Of a stretch of 64,000 nt of DNA, positions 1 through 9,865 are shown one piece after another. The DNA lies in the NCBI RefSeq assembly GCF_014839805.1, contig NC_051124.1, forward strand, positions 2,852,001-2,916,000. The letters run 5' to 3'. The notes under the pieces were generated by a model that worked only from the letters and a program-made list of their open reading frames with translations, made no database searches and was not told the origin of the DNA. Made by a program: the position numbers and the translations under genes. Positions within the stretch are counted from its first letter, which is position 1. Each line of letters begins with the position of its first letter. The DNA is from Manduca sexta (taxonomy: Eukaryota; Arthropoda; Insecta; Lepidoptera; Sphingidae).

Positions 1-28
1 GTCACTGACTCTTTTGCACTTTCTAGAT

Positions 29-2287
29 TTACTGGTAAAGTTGCTTCAGCCGCCGGGCTGATACTCTCATCACAGTCATAGAATTGACAGTCATGATCAA
101 ACTCAGAATCAATCTCTTTTGCTCATCAAATAACAATATAGATTCTGACTGTGCGACAGATTGCTTCTGCTTTAACGCTGTAAAGCAATTTTCAAAAAAG
201 GTTGCATCTCTGGATATAATAACTTTTCGTGGGTTAGCAGGATCCCTAAAAATATAAGTGCCTGGATTTTTAGAATAACCGACGAAAATTGCTTCCTGTG
301 CCTTGACATCTAATTTCTTCCTGTGACACGAAGGTATATGGACTAGAGCTCTACAACCAAACACTTTTAGATGGCTAAGATCACATTTTCGTCCATACCA
401 TTTGTCATAAGGAATTTGTCCACCTAAGGCTCGATGAGGAGACCTATTCTTAAGGTAAATGGCAACTTGGAATGCATCTTCCCAGAATGCTTTCGGTAGT
501 GAGCTTTCAGCTAGCAACGTTCTTGCCTTTTCTGTAACCGAACGATGGGTGCGTTCCGCTACTCCAACTTGCTGAGGACTATAAGGCGTCGTTGTTTGAT
601 GTTCAATACCTTTTGAAGCAAGATAATCAACAAACTCTTTATTCACGAACTCCTTACCTCCATCAGTCCTAATTGCTTTAATTGTTTTATCTAACTGATT
701 TTCAACAAAACATTGAAACACACAAAATATATCTTTGACTTCTGTTTTAGAAGAAATAAAATAAGCAAACACTTTTCGCGTATAATCGTCTACTATTGTC
801 AACATATATCTATTTCCTTGAAAAGAAGTTGTAGACACCGGTCCCATCAAATCCATATGGATCAGTTCCAAAGGGGAAGTAGCCCTATTAAACGCTAACC
901 TTTTGAAAGGTTTTCTTGCTTGTTTACCTTCCACGCAAGCGATACAACTAGTTTTATCTACTCCTGTATACTTTATACCTACCTTGTGATTTTTCAGTTG
1001 GTTCATGCCTATACGACACAAATGTCCTAACCTCTTATGCCATACTTGATAACTATCCTGACAACCAGAGTGCACATCTTGTGTCAAAAAATTATCTGCC
1101 ACATTCTCGGAAAAATTTACAGTACCATCTAAAACGTACAGTCCACCACAGGGCGAGGCATGAGCAACAGATTCACCTGTAAAATTAAAAGTATCAGATT
1201 TATAAAAGTTACATCCATTTTTATCAAAAACACAAATAAAACCCTTTTCAACAGTTTTATATACAGATAACAAACTAGCTTTCAAATCTGGTATATAAGC
1301 AACATCACTAATATTGTTGACCACGTTCTCGGGCGTGTTTATTGAAATATTTCCAATTTCGCAGCACTTAATCTGTTCTCCATTTGCGACAGTAACAGTA
1401 CCTTGATTCTGTATCGAGATATTCTGAAACCAGTCCCGTCTAGAAGTCATGTGTCTAGTACAACCTGAATCTACATAAATTATGTCCTTTCTTGGGTTTC
1501 CAGAAGTATTAAGACTTGTAAATATCGTATCATTGGTATTTACCGCATTGCCTTTCTCCTTCTTGTTTCTCTGTGGACAGTCTGGTCTCTTATGTCCAGG
1601 TGTCTTGCACTCATAACAAACTATATTCTTCTTCATTGACTTAGGCTTCTTCTTCGCATGAAAGACAGAGTCTAATGATGTAGCCACATCTTTGGACATT
1701 TCATTAAGCAGTTTTGTTTTCACCAACTCTGTAGTCACGTCTACATTGCAATTTTCTAAAGCCATAATGAGAGGTTCATACCTTGGAGTTAGACCTCCCA
1801 AAAGTATTGCAGCAATAGACTTGTCCTCTATGACTACATGAATATCCGCAAGATCCTGTGCGGTTGACATAACTGCGTTAATATATAGTTCAATATTTTT
1901 GAACTCTGATAGACTCAACCTGTACAGTCTACGCTCTAAAAATAATCTTCGTCCTATTCCCTTATCTTCAAAGGCTTTTTGCAAACAAGTCCATGCCTCA
2001 GATGCAGTTTTCGCACATCTTATATGGGTTATCGCTGCACCTTCTACTGATAAGCATATCTTTGCTAATGCCTTTGCGTCTTTGCGTACCTTTGTAGAGG
2101 CAGGGGTTGTGTCTCCATTTGGGTATCCACCGATTGTTTCCCACAGATCCTCATGCATAAGGTAATTGCGCATCTTAAATTTCCATGTAGGATATCCATC
2201 TTTATTCCTCAAACATGAAAATGTAAAAGATGAGATCGACGACGGGGAATTTTTCACACTCGAAACATCTCCAGATTCATGTGACAT
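29..2287 (-). CDS. Ty1/copia retrotransposon Gag-Pol, 5' part, frameshifted
   Basis: A 752-codon ORF encodes the N-terminal part of a Copia-type polyprotein, which packages, processes and integrates a retrotransposon. Gag of the UBN2 type fills about residues 20-210. A CX2CX4HX4C zinc knuckle follows (C224, C227, H232, C237). The aspartic protease site is D273-S-G. A GAG-pre-integrase zinc site has H417, H422, C448 and C451. The integrase core has D479, D542 and E578, a D,D35E triad; the usual PQQNGVAER block reads PQQVGVAER. The frame leaves the pol frame near base 110-130: the last ~35 residues look random, while the next frame continues as an acidic linker rich in D, E and S towards the window edge. 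Reverse transcriptase and RNase H are not in the window. The start at 2287 lies about 105 bp from the primer-binding site, as expected. The copy is probably non-autonomous because of the frameshift. Confidence 0.93.
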   Translation of the reverse strand: MSHESGDVSSVKNSPSSISSFTFSCLRNKDGYPTWKFKMRNYLMHEDLWETIGGYPNGDTTPASTKVRKDAKALAKICLSVEGAAITHIRCAKTASEAWTCLQKAFEDKGIGRRLFLERRLYRLSLSEFKNIELYINAVMSTAQDLADIHVVIEDKSIAAILLGGLTPRYEPLIMALENCNVDVTTELVKTKLLNEMSKDVATSLDSVFHAKKKPKSMKKNIVCYECKTPGHKRPDCPQRNKKEKGNAVNTNDTIFTSLNTSGNPRKDIIYVDSGCTRHMTSRRDWFQNISIQNQGTVTVANGEQIKCCEIGNISINTPENVVNNISDVAYIPDLKASLLSVYKTVEKGFICVFDKNGCNFYKSDTFNFTGESVAHASPCGGLYVLDGTVNFSENVADNFLTQDVHSGCQDSYQVWHKRLGHLCRIGMNQLKNHKVGIKYTGVDKTSCIACVEGKQARKPFKRLAFNRATSPLELIHMDLMGPVSTTSFQGNRYMLTIVDDYTRKVFAYFISSKTEVKDIFCVFQCFVENQLDKTIKAIRTDGGKEFVNKEFVDYLASKGIEHQTTTPYSPQQVGVAERTHRSVTEKARTLLAESSLPKAFWEDAFQVAIYLKNRSPHRALGGQIPYDKWYGRKCDLSHLKVFGCRALVHIPSCHRKKLDVKAQEAIFVGYSKNPGTYIFRDPANPRKVIISRDATFFENCFTALKQKQSVAQSESILLFDEQKRLILSLIMTVNSMTVMRVSARRLKQLYQ

Positions 2288-2379
2288 TTTCAGACTATTA
2301 CTATTTCCTAGTCACACAAAAAATATATTCAACTTTATTTTACTAAATAACGTGAAAAAAAAACTAAGAACTAAGCGTT

Positions 2380-2392
2380 CCTGCTGATAACG
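2380..2392 (-). other. Putative primer-binding site of the copia element
   Basis: Read on the minus strand, the bases after the inferred LTR end ...CAACA are CGTTATCAGCAGG. A CGTTATCAGC-type sequence directly after an LTR ending in ACA is familiar from Copia elements, where an internal fragment of initiator tRNA-Met can prime reverse transcription. The position, between LTR and gag ATG, fits. The tRNA match was not tested. Confidence 0.45.
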
Positions 2393-2500
2393 TGTTGTAA
2401 ATATGGTATATGTTCTTAGTAATTAAATAAAGTTAGTAAAAAGATGTTATTGACATGAGTGTTTATTTCGGACTAAAGAGAAGTAACTATGGCAAACAAA
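2393..2500 (-). mobile_element. 5' LTR of the copia element (outer end uncertain)
   Basis: On the plus strand the block starts TGTTG at 2393, which is the ...CAACA end of the LTR on the element strand. The partner LTR lies outside the window, so the outer boundary and target duplication cannot be read. A CAAACA near 2494-2500 is the chosen, uncertain limit. A SINE fragment starts within about 50 bp. Confidence 0.4.
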
Positions 2501-2549
2501 ATACAATTAGTTCTAAAAATAGAACATATAAAAAATAATAAGTCACGAC

Positions 2550-2717
2550 GAAGGTTACAATCTCCAACATTTTCCTTTACCGTTAAAGCAAGCGATAATT
2601 TACAAAGAATACACACATATTTTTTTAGAAAAGTCAGAGGTGTGTGCCCTTGGGATTTGAACCTGCGGACATTCGTGTCGACAGTCCGTTCCACAACCAA
2701 CTAGGCTATCGCCGCTT
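2550..2717 (-). mobile_element. SINE-A fragment (tRNA-related head)
   Basis: Reverse-oriented SINE-A. The tRNA-like head (GCGGCGATAGCCTAGTTGG) is at the right end, with a pol III B box GGTTCAAATCC. The body is truncated after about 165 bp, so the 3' tail is missing. Its antisense creates spurious ORFs. Confidence 0.8.
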
Positions 2718-3189
2718 ATACTACGTCTAGCCGTCGTCATATTTAGCCGAATCCCATCACCGCGTAATCCTTACACTTAATGTGGACGGAAGTTGTAACA
2801 GAACATGAACGCGTAAATTTCATATATAGGCCACACTAAAAACAACTGAAGAAATGTATATTTAATTAGATTTAGAGATATCAATTCCTATGTCATTAGT
2901 GAGATTGACGAATACCTAGAGGAATTCTTAATAAATCCAATAAAAAAGGCTTCATTGAAATCAAATCCATATTCTTTATATTTTAATGAATCACTGACAT
3001 TGGACAGTATTGAAAGAAAGAATCTAGAAAGAAAGAAAAACGATTTATCGCATTTATGTGATTCATTTTATATGTCTAATGCAGTAGCTGTCGTGAACTG
3101 AAGTAATAATTAAATTGTCGTATCTATGAATAAAGGACATTAAAGAATCACGCGTTTTAGTTGCGTTGAAACCACGTATAACATTCTTT

Positions 3190-3461
3190 CCCCCTTATTC
3201 ATAGACGTTATTTATCTAAGGACGGAGCATTGCTGTGATAACAACTCTGTTTCTCAGTGCTGACGGTATGGCAGCCTTCGCAATGCGTAGACATAGGGCC
3301 GTTGTGATTGGCTAATATTGAGATACAACTTTAATCTAGTTGGCTGTCATATAAACAAAGCTGAACAAACAGCAAGCTGTCTGATAAATAAAGATGAGAA
3401 ACAGACTTGTTATCACAGCAATACTGTGATATTAGATAAATAACTTATATGAATAAGGGGG
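3190..3461. mobile_element. 272-bp MITE with ~68-bp terminal inverted repeats
   Basis: The ends are CCCCCTTATTCATA and TATGAATAAGGGGG. The inverted arms run about 3190-3257 and 3394-3461, including the block GCTGTGATAACAA and its complement. The arms differ by a few substitutions and a diverged 9-bp patch. The centre has no coding capacity. Flanks give no convincing target-site duplication, so the superfamily is unknown. A related arm is at 13066-13107. Confidence 0.8.
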
Positions 3462-4228
3462 TTTGACTACACAATATCTTGGTACACCATCATCTAATTC
3501 TATGGCGTACTTTTTGACCAATAAAGTAATAGAATAATCGCTCGTCGTTTACAAATTGTAGTATTCTATCCCGCGGCGTTGACCGCGCTGATTTCATAAT
3601 GTTACCTTTCCTCAGCGTTACGTCTCACAATGGTTCATTGGCAGAAAAGGCTCTCAAAATTCGTGATAACACTTATCTGGATCTAACAATACAATTTATT
3701 AGTTAGGTAAGACTGGATTCTATTTTTATACTACCAAACTCACTTTTGCAGTGTAATAAATATTTGTTTATATTCAAATTAACTTCAGCTTCGGCCGAGT
3801 CTTTGGTCTTGGTTTAAACCTACATCGCGTTATACACCACTATTTGAACGTTGGCTATATTACGCAATACTGGCCTTAAAGGACAGTATTAGGGATTAGG
3901 TCAGAGAACGTATTTGGGTTTCCTTACTCTTCGGATCTTTGATGATAAGTGCTAAATTGATTTTGTTTTTTTTTTCTTTTTATATAATTTTTAATATTAA
4001 GTTTTATTTACTAATTTATGTTTACTACCCAATTTGTGGCCAATAAATGTTTTTTTCTCTCTTTCTTTCTTTTCTAAACGACTTTGTTATATATAGAAGT
4101 TTGGTACTTCGCGCGCTACATGTCAGTTAACAGGCGAAAAAAATCCTTGAAAAGCTTTTAGACTAGCAAGTTTTCGTAACAATATATTACACAAGGGCTT
4201 TTAGATTTGTATACATAAGAGGTAATAA

Positions 4229-4365
4229 ATAAATATTTCTAACACATGCAATTCGCCGCAAGTCCTGCAAGCTTAAAAATTTGCAGAAGTTTACCGTGTT
4301 TGTTTGTATGGTAAAAGTTTCGGAAGCCAACTTCTGCAAATCCTCTTGTTAATTTAGACCGCCTA
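4229..4365 (+). repeat. Dispersed repeat family F, copy 1
   Basis: About 135 bp shared in order and spacing with 31345-31490: an ACACATGC..GCCGCAAGTCC start, a TTGCAGAAG/CTTCTGCAA inverted pair and a TAATTTAGACC end. No coding content. Class unknown. Confidence 0.5.
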
Positions 4366-4593
4366 ATGCACAAAAACCACTTCGCACCATTTTCACAACT
4401 TACAATCAATTTATGGCCGCGTTAAATCATTGCTAATGATAGATAATTGTCATTTTTAAAACAACCGTTAAAGTTTCATTGTCGGCTTTTAACACTAATC
4501 GTGCCTTTCTAATGCTTTTAGCTGTTTGGCCCGTGGGCACGGACTGACTCGGAGAAATCAATATATGTACGGTCGTACCGTGTAATCACTTGT

Positions 4594-4896
4594 GACTGGT
4601 GGTAGGTCTCATATGTGAGAGTCCGCCTGGGTAGGTACTACTGCAATGTCTATTTCTGCTGCCAAGCAACAGTGTATAGGCACTGTTGTGTACGGGTTTA
4701 AAGAATTTTGTAGCCAGTGTAAGTACTGGACATAATAAGACTTAACATCTCATGTCTCAGGATGGCGAGCGCAGAGGAATACCAAACAACACTTTGTAAT
4801 TCAAGGTGTTGGATGATGTTTCTATTGTTTATGGACGGTCGTATCGCTTACCACCAGGCGAACGACAAGCTCGTCTCGTCATTTAAAGCAATAAAT
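4594..4896 (+). mobile_element. Family B retroposon tail, near full length
   Basis: A copy of a ~300-bp repeat beginning ACTGGTGGTAGG and ending in GCAAGCTCGTCTCGTC, ATTCAAAGC and an A-rich AATAAA tail. At least six other copies sit in the window, several 5'-truncated, as expected for retroposition. I take it as the 3' end of a non-LTR element or a SINE sharing that tail. It has no pol III B box that I can see. Confidence 0.8.
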
Positions 4897-5024
4897 ATAT
4901 GTATAGAATGGAGAGAGCAGGCGCATGAACAACGGCTTTACGTGTTTTCCGCGACGGCATAACACCGCCAGCTTCCTAATACTAAGCTGCAACTGAGTAA
5001 TTTTGATGTTGCAAAAACCAAGCT

Positions 5025-5351
5025 GTCGATAGCCTAGTTGGGTGTGGAACGGACTGCCGAGACGAATGTTCGCAGGTTCAAATCCCAAGGGCACACACCT
5101 CTGACTTTTCTAAAAAATCATGTGTGTATTCTTTGTGAATTTATCGTTCGCTTTAACGGTGAAGGAAAACATCGTGAGGAAACCTGCACATCTGAGAAAT
5201 TCCCTATAGGAATTTCGAAGGTGTATGAAGTCTACCAACCCGCACTAGGCCAGCGTGGTGGACTAAGGCCTAATCCCTCTCAGTAGTAAAGGAGGCTCGT
5301 GCTCAGCAGTGGGCAAGTATATAATACAGGGCTGATATTATTATTATATTT
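5025..5351 (+). mobile_element. SINE-A, full length
   Basis: The best complete copy in the window. The tRNA-like head starts at CGATAGCCTAGTTGGG (A-box-like), with B box GGTTCAAATCC at 5075-5085. The body includes AAAACATCGTGAGGAAACC and the tail GGGCTGATATTATTATTAT. An RNA polymerase III transcript mobilised in trans by a LINE is the expected biology. About eight other copies in the window share the same layout. Confidence 0.88.
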
Positions 5352-5443
5352 ATAAAAACCCAGTCCCAATTATTTTGGCCAGACCTGAGATTCGAATCTA
5401 GGACCACAGCGCGGTAGTCATACCGTACACCACCGAGACACTG
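5352..5443 (-). mobile_element. SINE-2 head fragment
   Basis: Complement reads CTCGGTGGTGTACGG ... GGTCCTAGATTCGAATC, a tRNA-like head with a B box. It directly abuts the 3' end of the SINE-A copy, so one element inserted next to or into the other. It is truncated. Confidence 0.6.
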
Positions 5444-5689
5444 TATAAGAATAGCATAAGTTTCATGAATTAAGCTACAAATCCGACATTTAGGAGATAT
5501 AACTTTTCTCATGGAAGCAAAGTTGTTGCATGGATTATGTCCAGCACGAAGTTAATGCAATGACTGTATCTTATCTGTTTAGTAAGCTAAAATAAAGGAT
5601 GTTGAAATATTTTGTATATTGTTTTCTGATGTTGTTGGATTTATTTAGTTTAGGAACGGCGTTTATAGATTTTAGATTCCACTCAATTT

Positions 5690-5862
5690 CTAATAGATTA
5701 CTTTTACTCTGTAAAAAGACGGGAGTTTCATTTTTTTCCCATTCATGTTAGACATTGAAATAAAGCTATCATTTCGGATTTTTTTGTAGTTTTGTATATG
5801 ATGATTTTCTCTTGACGTTTCGAAGGCTTTGTCCGCCCCGTGACCATGAAGATTACAAAGAT
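5690..5862. repeat. Dispersed repeat family C, rearranged copy
   Basis: Contains GTCCGCCCCGTGACCATGAAG in one orientation and GACGTTTCGAAGGC in the opposite one. Other copies (22318, 31495) carry both blocks in a single orientation. This copy therefore looks internally inverted or recombined. Class unknown. Confidence 0.5.
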
Positions 5863-6002
5863 AAAATCCGAACAACGATATTTCTTTTTTGCTAGACTTT
5901 AAGTTCACACATGAACGTATGTGATTGAATCGAACCCATAAACTCACAGTTCAAACCGCAAAGCCACTAGAACACTAACTATACTACACTTAAGAATTCA
6001 AC

Positions 6003-6070
6003 TAACAGGCCGGCATAATTGTATCGACAGTGAGACAATAATACTTATCTGCCGCATAATCAGCAGGGGA
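6003..6070. repeat. Dispersed repeat family G fragment
   Basis: Shares AGGCCGGCATAATTGTATCGAC and the following spacing with 23527-23590. Short, decayed remnant. Confidence 0.45.
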
Positions 6071-6424
6071 GGTGACTAGCCGTATAAAAAACCTTTAATT
6101 CCATCGATATTAGTTTTCACACAGCTCGCATGTGGCCCGGAGTCCGTGAGAACGCCCTTTGGCGACAACGATCGTGACCGGAGCGGCTATACGTCACATA
6201 CCACGCACAGGTCAACGGAACATCCCAAATTACTGGCTTACTCGCACGTATGAGAAAGCGTCGATACTAATCATCGGTCGAGTTTCATGTAAGCGATGTA
6301 GTACTGATAGCGGCTTCGTATGAAGCATATTTTCTGCTTTGATATTTCAATGTGTAGTTTTCCGGGATGAAATGTTAGAAAGGAACTTAGATTAAGCCTC
6401 ATTAACAGCTGTTTTCAATAAACA

Positions 6425-6580
6425 ATCCCAAATACAATTGTCAATCCGATGATGAACCAATCAAAATAAATCATTTGTACTTCAACAATACATTTTCTTC
6501 AAAAAACTTTGTTTTGTTTGGTCCATTTTTGAGATATATTGCGAAAAGCGATTGTGATCGTTTTTTTTTTAAAATGGCAG
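6425..6580 (-). repeat. Dispersed repeat family E, copy 1
   Basis: The complement of this block matches 11988-12130 in order: CTGCCATTTT, CAAAAATGGACCAA, CAAATGATTT, TTTTGATTGGTT. No coding content seen. It may be a MITE or a LINE remnant. Confidence 0.55.
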
Positions 6581-7386
6581 TAAATCACTGTATCTGTCCA
6601 ATGCGCAATCTGAATTCTCCACACCGGCGTCATTATATTAAAAACATTCAAATATTTTCTATGAGAGTCAGTTACCTAGATGCAAAGTAGCCTATAAGTT
6701 TATATGTAACAAGGTCTGTCCTTGTGCCAAATTTAATTTAAACCTCTTCACATTTACTAAAAAAATATAAATCGAATAACCCTTAGCAAGGTTTTTCCGT
6801 GTTAAAAAATCCCGCACTACAATTATAATATGTTGAAATCAAAACATAACAAATCATACATTCTAATTACTCTGTAACACCAATAAATTATCAGATTTAA
6901 TTTTAATTGCAACATCGAAATATAATGGCTGGTAACACCAGTAGCGGACACACAAATCATGTTATATCACGTATCTAATAGCCGCGTATCGGTAGTTAAC
7001 CATTAGTTAACGATATCTGAGTTTCGGACGGTTGTTATTCTATCGCTTTTCATCAGTGATTTATTGGTTAAAACCCGTTAAAAATGCAAACAGATTTAAA
7101 ATAAATTACATTCGATTGACATTTATTCTGGCATAATTGGATTTTAAATATAGAATATAAATCGTCTTATATGAAAACCGTTGTGCTTTAAAAATCTGCG
7201 TTCCAATTTTAAAGTTTATTGCATTCCATGCATGGGGAGTTGGCGGGAAAGTACACTTTGCAATTAAATAAATCATATTTTAATAATAATAATTAAACAA
7301 TAGTATATTCCAACAGAAATCATACATCATATTCTTCAAAACAATATAGGCATGCTGAAATTGAAAGGGCTAGGCTGCAGCTGAGA
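6581..7386. other. Stretch with no feature recognised
   Basis: A+T-rich DNA without a convincing ORF, splice-flanked exon or repeat shared within the window. A short TAGTTAACCATTAGTTAACGA direct/inverted motif near 6990 is the only structure seen. Confidence 0.4.
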
Positions 7387-8475
7387 GGAATGCTCGCGTG
7401 CGAAGTTGGTAGCCCGCGGCGTCTTCTCACGATGCTCGTAATGCGACCAGATGGCGCCGTGACCTTTGCTACGAGACATCAGGATATTTTAAAACAATGA
7501 TTCCTGGAGGATCAAAAATGTTCTCGCGAGGCGGTTGCGTCTTCTGCTTAATTGTTTTAAAAGTTTTTCTCTTAATAGCTCTTTGAAGTAGATTTACAAA
7601 GCAAAAAAATACAAAGTTTTGTTTCTTGGTTTTAAAAGTATGGGTCTATAAGATTTGCATTTTCGGTCTATTGATACATAAGTGTTCATTTTTGAAGAGT
7701 TTTCATACAAATACAAAATTCTATGGAGGTCTTACTTAAAAGATAAATAATTTTGTGATGAAATAAAAATATAAATTGATTAAATCTTTTTCGGAATAGC
7801 CACTTGGGGGTATTGAGTTACAAAACAAACGACAAGGTGTCAAAATTATCAAATTTTGTCGTCCTGTGGGAAATGCGTCACATCACTTATAAATAACTCT
7901 TCCTGGAATGCTTGCGTGCTTGAAGTTAGCCCGGGGCTGGTTCTCAGCTGGCTCTCGGGACAACTCTCCATGAGAGGTTCAGCCACATTGTTACCAACGC
8001 GTATGTGTACTGTTTGGAATGCGTCTCTGAGTTCTCCTATTTCACTAATGATTGTTGTAGCAAAACTCTGCTTGTCATTTTATGTTTTTCTTTCATACAA
8101 CTGAATAATGCGGCTGAATAAACAAAAAGTTTAATTGTTACAAAAAAAATATATTACAGATAAACTAATACATATTTAGATCTTTTTCCCTTTTCGGGAG
8201 CAGCATGGTTGTTGATACTTCCACTATTCGTCAACTATGTTGGGTAGCACGCCATACATTGGGTAGAATCCGAGCTGCGACCTAGTAAAAAACAATGTGC
8301 CCGATCCAGGGATCGACGGCGAGACCTCAGCACTGCAATTGTAGTACAAAAAGATACCTAATGGAAACTAGTCGGAACTCAGATCGTTTATAACAAGCAA
8401 CATAATAAATGAATCTTGTAATTAAAGGAATGTTCGCGTGCCGAACTCAACACCCAGCCTGCGGGGCGCTCACAG
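7387..8475 (+). repeat. Three spaced copies of a ~35-bp G+C-rich motif
   Basis: GGAATGCTCGCGTGC and relatives occur at 7387, 7905 and 8427 in the same orientation. Each is followed by GAAGTT or GAACTC, a CCC/GG-rich block and then an AGCTGG-type block. Spacings are 518 and 522 bp, but the DNA between copies does not obviously align. It could be a decayed tandem duplication or three insertions of one repeat. Confidence 0.45.
7849..8079 (-). CDS. Possible terminal coding exon, unknown protein
   Basis: An ATG-free open stretch of 76 codons ends in TGA at 7849-7851. It reads plausibly as protein, with segments SFATTIISEIGELRDAFQTV and LFISDVTHFPQDDKI. It lies on the same strand and ~1.2 kb downstream of the THAP exons, so it could be their last exon. 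Against this, no good acceptor falls inside the open frame: the acceptor TTTATTCAG just upstream leads into a different frame that stops after about 20 codons. One of the three G+C-rich motif copies lies inside it. I do not recognise a domain. It may be a decayed exon or chance. Confidence 0.25.
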   Translation of the reverse strand, partial: NDKQSFATTIISEIGELRDAFQTVHIRVGNNVAEPLMESCPESQLRTSPGLTSSTQAFQEELFISDVTHFPQDDKI

Positions 8476-8740
8476 GCAAACAGCTGGTTACCTAAGGATT
8501 TACGTTTAATACAACCACAGCCCACAATAACAAAAAATACACAGCAAAGTATTAATAGAATCTTCTAATTAACTTATGACTTAGCACCGTTGTATTTGAG
8601 ATTATCCAGTTGGCGATTCTCTATGGGCGAATTAAAAACCTCAGAACAATGACAAGCATAGAAGTAACACTATGACATTTGAGTGTACTGTGTCTTAAAC
8701 AGCAAGAAATTTAATTGTGTTGCGATCCCTTCTGACATCT

Positions 8741-8754
8741 TATCGATATCGATA
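8741..8754. promoter_or_regulatory. Double DRE-like palindrome TATCGATATCGATA
   Basis: A perfect 14-bp palindrome containing two overlapping TATCGATA motifs, the DREF/BEAF-type element of insect housekeeping promoters and boundaries. It sits between the THAP exons and the downstream open frame. On the minus strand an ATG follows within 5 bp (22-codon ORF). Function is inferred from the motif only. Confidence 0.35.
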
Positions 8755-9317
8755 GATGCTTTGTCTATCGGCTATGGTAAATTCACAGACCTGCTAAAAT
8801 AAACACTTTTCGGTCAGTCAACTACAAACCGTTGCAAATTGCTATTTTAGTTAAAGGCTAAAAAAAGATATCAAAACCCTGATTTGGTATTCAAGTACCA
8901 AATGAGGTCTGGGTATATGAAAGCACTCGTTAAGAAGCTGTTAAATTACAATAAACTATAGAACTACCGCCTTTCTTCGAACTAAATTTTATCCAATTTT
9001 CATTTGCTATTTACAGCAGTTTCCATGCCTTCCGAAATGCCATTCACACACAAATGGTTTAGCATTTCTATTATTAAATTAAGAAAATGTTTCGGAAGGA
9101 ATGTAAACCGCAGTATGTAACAAAAAAGAAATCGGCCGGAATTTCGTCTAGGAGAAAGCCAGTACGCCTTCTGTTCTTTTCTGACTTTCTTAGGCATTAA
9201 AAGATACCCAAGAGATGGGATTTGACAGAAGCTACTAAAATGGGACAGTAAAATTAAAACACAGCGGTATCATTCATGTCACATATGTTTGATAACTTAT
9301 TTCAATGTTAATAAAAC

Positions 9318-9422
9318 TTTGTCGAAATGCTTAGAGCAAACACGGTGCTGTTTTTTCCAATGCCAATTGGGACGAGCTATGGCAACGATCCATTTTGCCT
9401 CATAGCATCATCTGTAGGGAAT
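9318..9422 (-). CDS. THAP domain exon 2 (1-bp frameshift)
   Basis: An acceptor TTTCATTGCAG precedes A-TTC-CCT, completing the FHR-FP junction from exon 1. The exon reads FPTDDAMRQ, then in the +1 frame WIVAIARPNWHWKKQ and RVCSKHFDK. This gives the invariant THAP features: FP, W and the C-x2-H ligand pair VCSKHF, with W eight residues after FP if one base is restored in the A run CAAAATGG (9388-9393). As written the frame shifts there and meets TAG. This is either a pseudogene lesion or a homopolymer assembly error. The 3' donor is unclear (a weak GTTTTA at 9317) and no AVP motif was found. THAP domains bind DNA in zinc-dependent regulators and in P-element-type transposases. Confidence 0.6.
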
Positions 9423-9788
9423 CTGCAATGAAACACATTGTATGAAACACACTATGAAAATCAGATAGTTTCCTCGACCCCAGCCTTCGCGCACGGTTTC
9501 CAAGTGGCTTTTGCCACTACACCACCGTATATTGAAAGTAAAAGGCAATTTATGCAAAATAGTAAACTACAATATACCAACATTTATGTTATCGAAAGAA
9601 TATTCAGCACAACACTATTGAACACGACTACGTAAATTGGTAAAAATGAAAAATACTTAATAATGACTGGATCGAATGGCCAACAGCAGATTATAATATG
9701 ACTAGAGCGTAATAAAGTGTAATTAATAACACTTTTTGCACTTATGTACAGGGTTTAAGCAAATATATTAGGTTTTTTGTTTACTCAC

Positions 9789-9865
9789 CGATGGAAGCTG
9801 ATGATTTCAGTTTCATTTTCTTTACGAGAAGAATGAGATTTACACCCCACAATAACGCAGGCCAT
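9789..9865 (-). CDS. THAP domain protein, first coding exon
   Basis: ATG at 9863-9865 in a good context (GCAATGG) begins MACVIVGCKSHSSRKE, then NETEIISFH plus two bases of an Arg codon. The exon ends at a strong donor GTGAGTAA. C3 and C8 supply the first two zinc ligands of a C2CH THAP finger, and SFHR is the conserved FHxFP start. The phase-2 intron inside the FHx codon is where I recall the first THAP1 intron. A 366-bp intron separates it from exon 2, which continues the domain in the right phase. The encoded protein would be a nuclear DNA-binding factor or a domesticated transposase; the rest of it is not identified. The homology call is strong, gene integrity doubtful. Confidence 0.68.

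Noticed and set aside
5025..5110. tRNA-like sequence with an intact B box
   Set aside because: It is the head of a SINE-A repeat present many times; no free-standing tRNA gene is supported here or at the other SINE heads.
6125..6247. Plus-strand open stretch between TTTTCACACAG and GTATGAGA
   Set aside because: Two frames are partly open, the protein is unfamiliar, and no neighbouring exon fits. Not enough to call.
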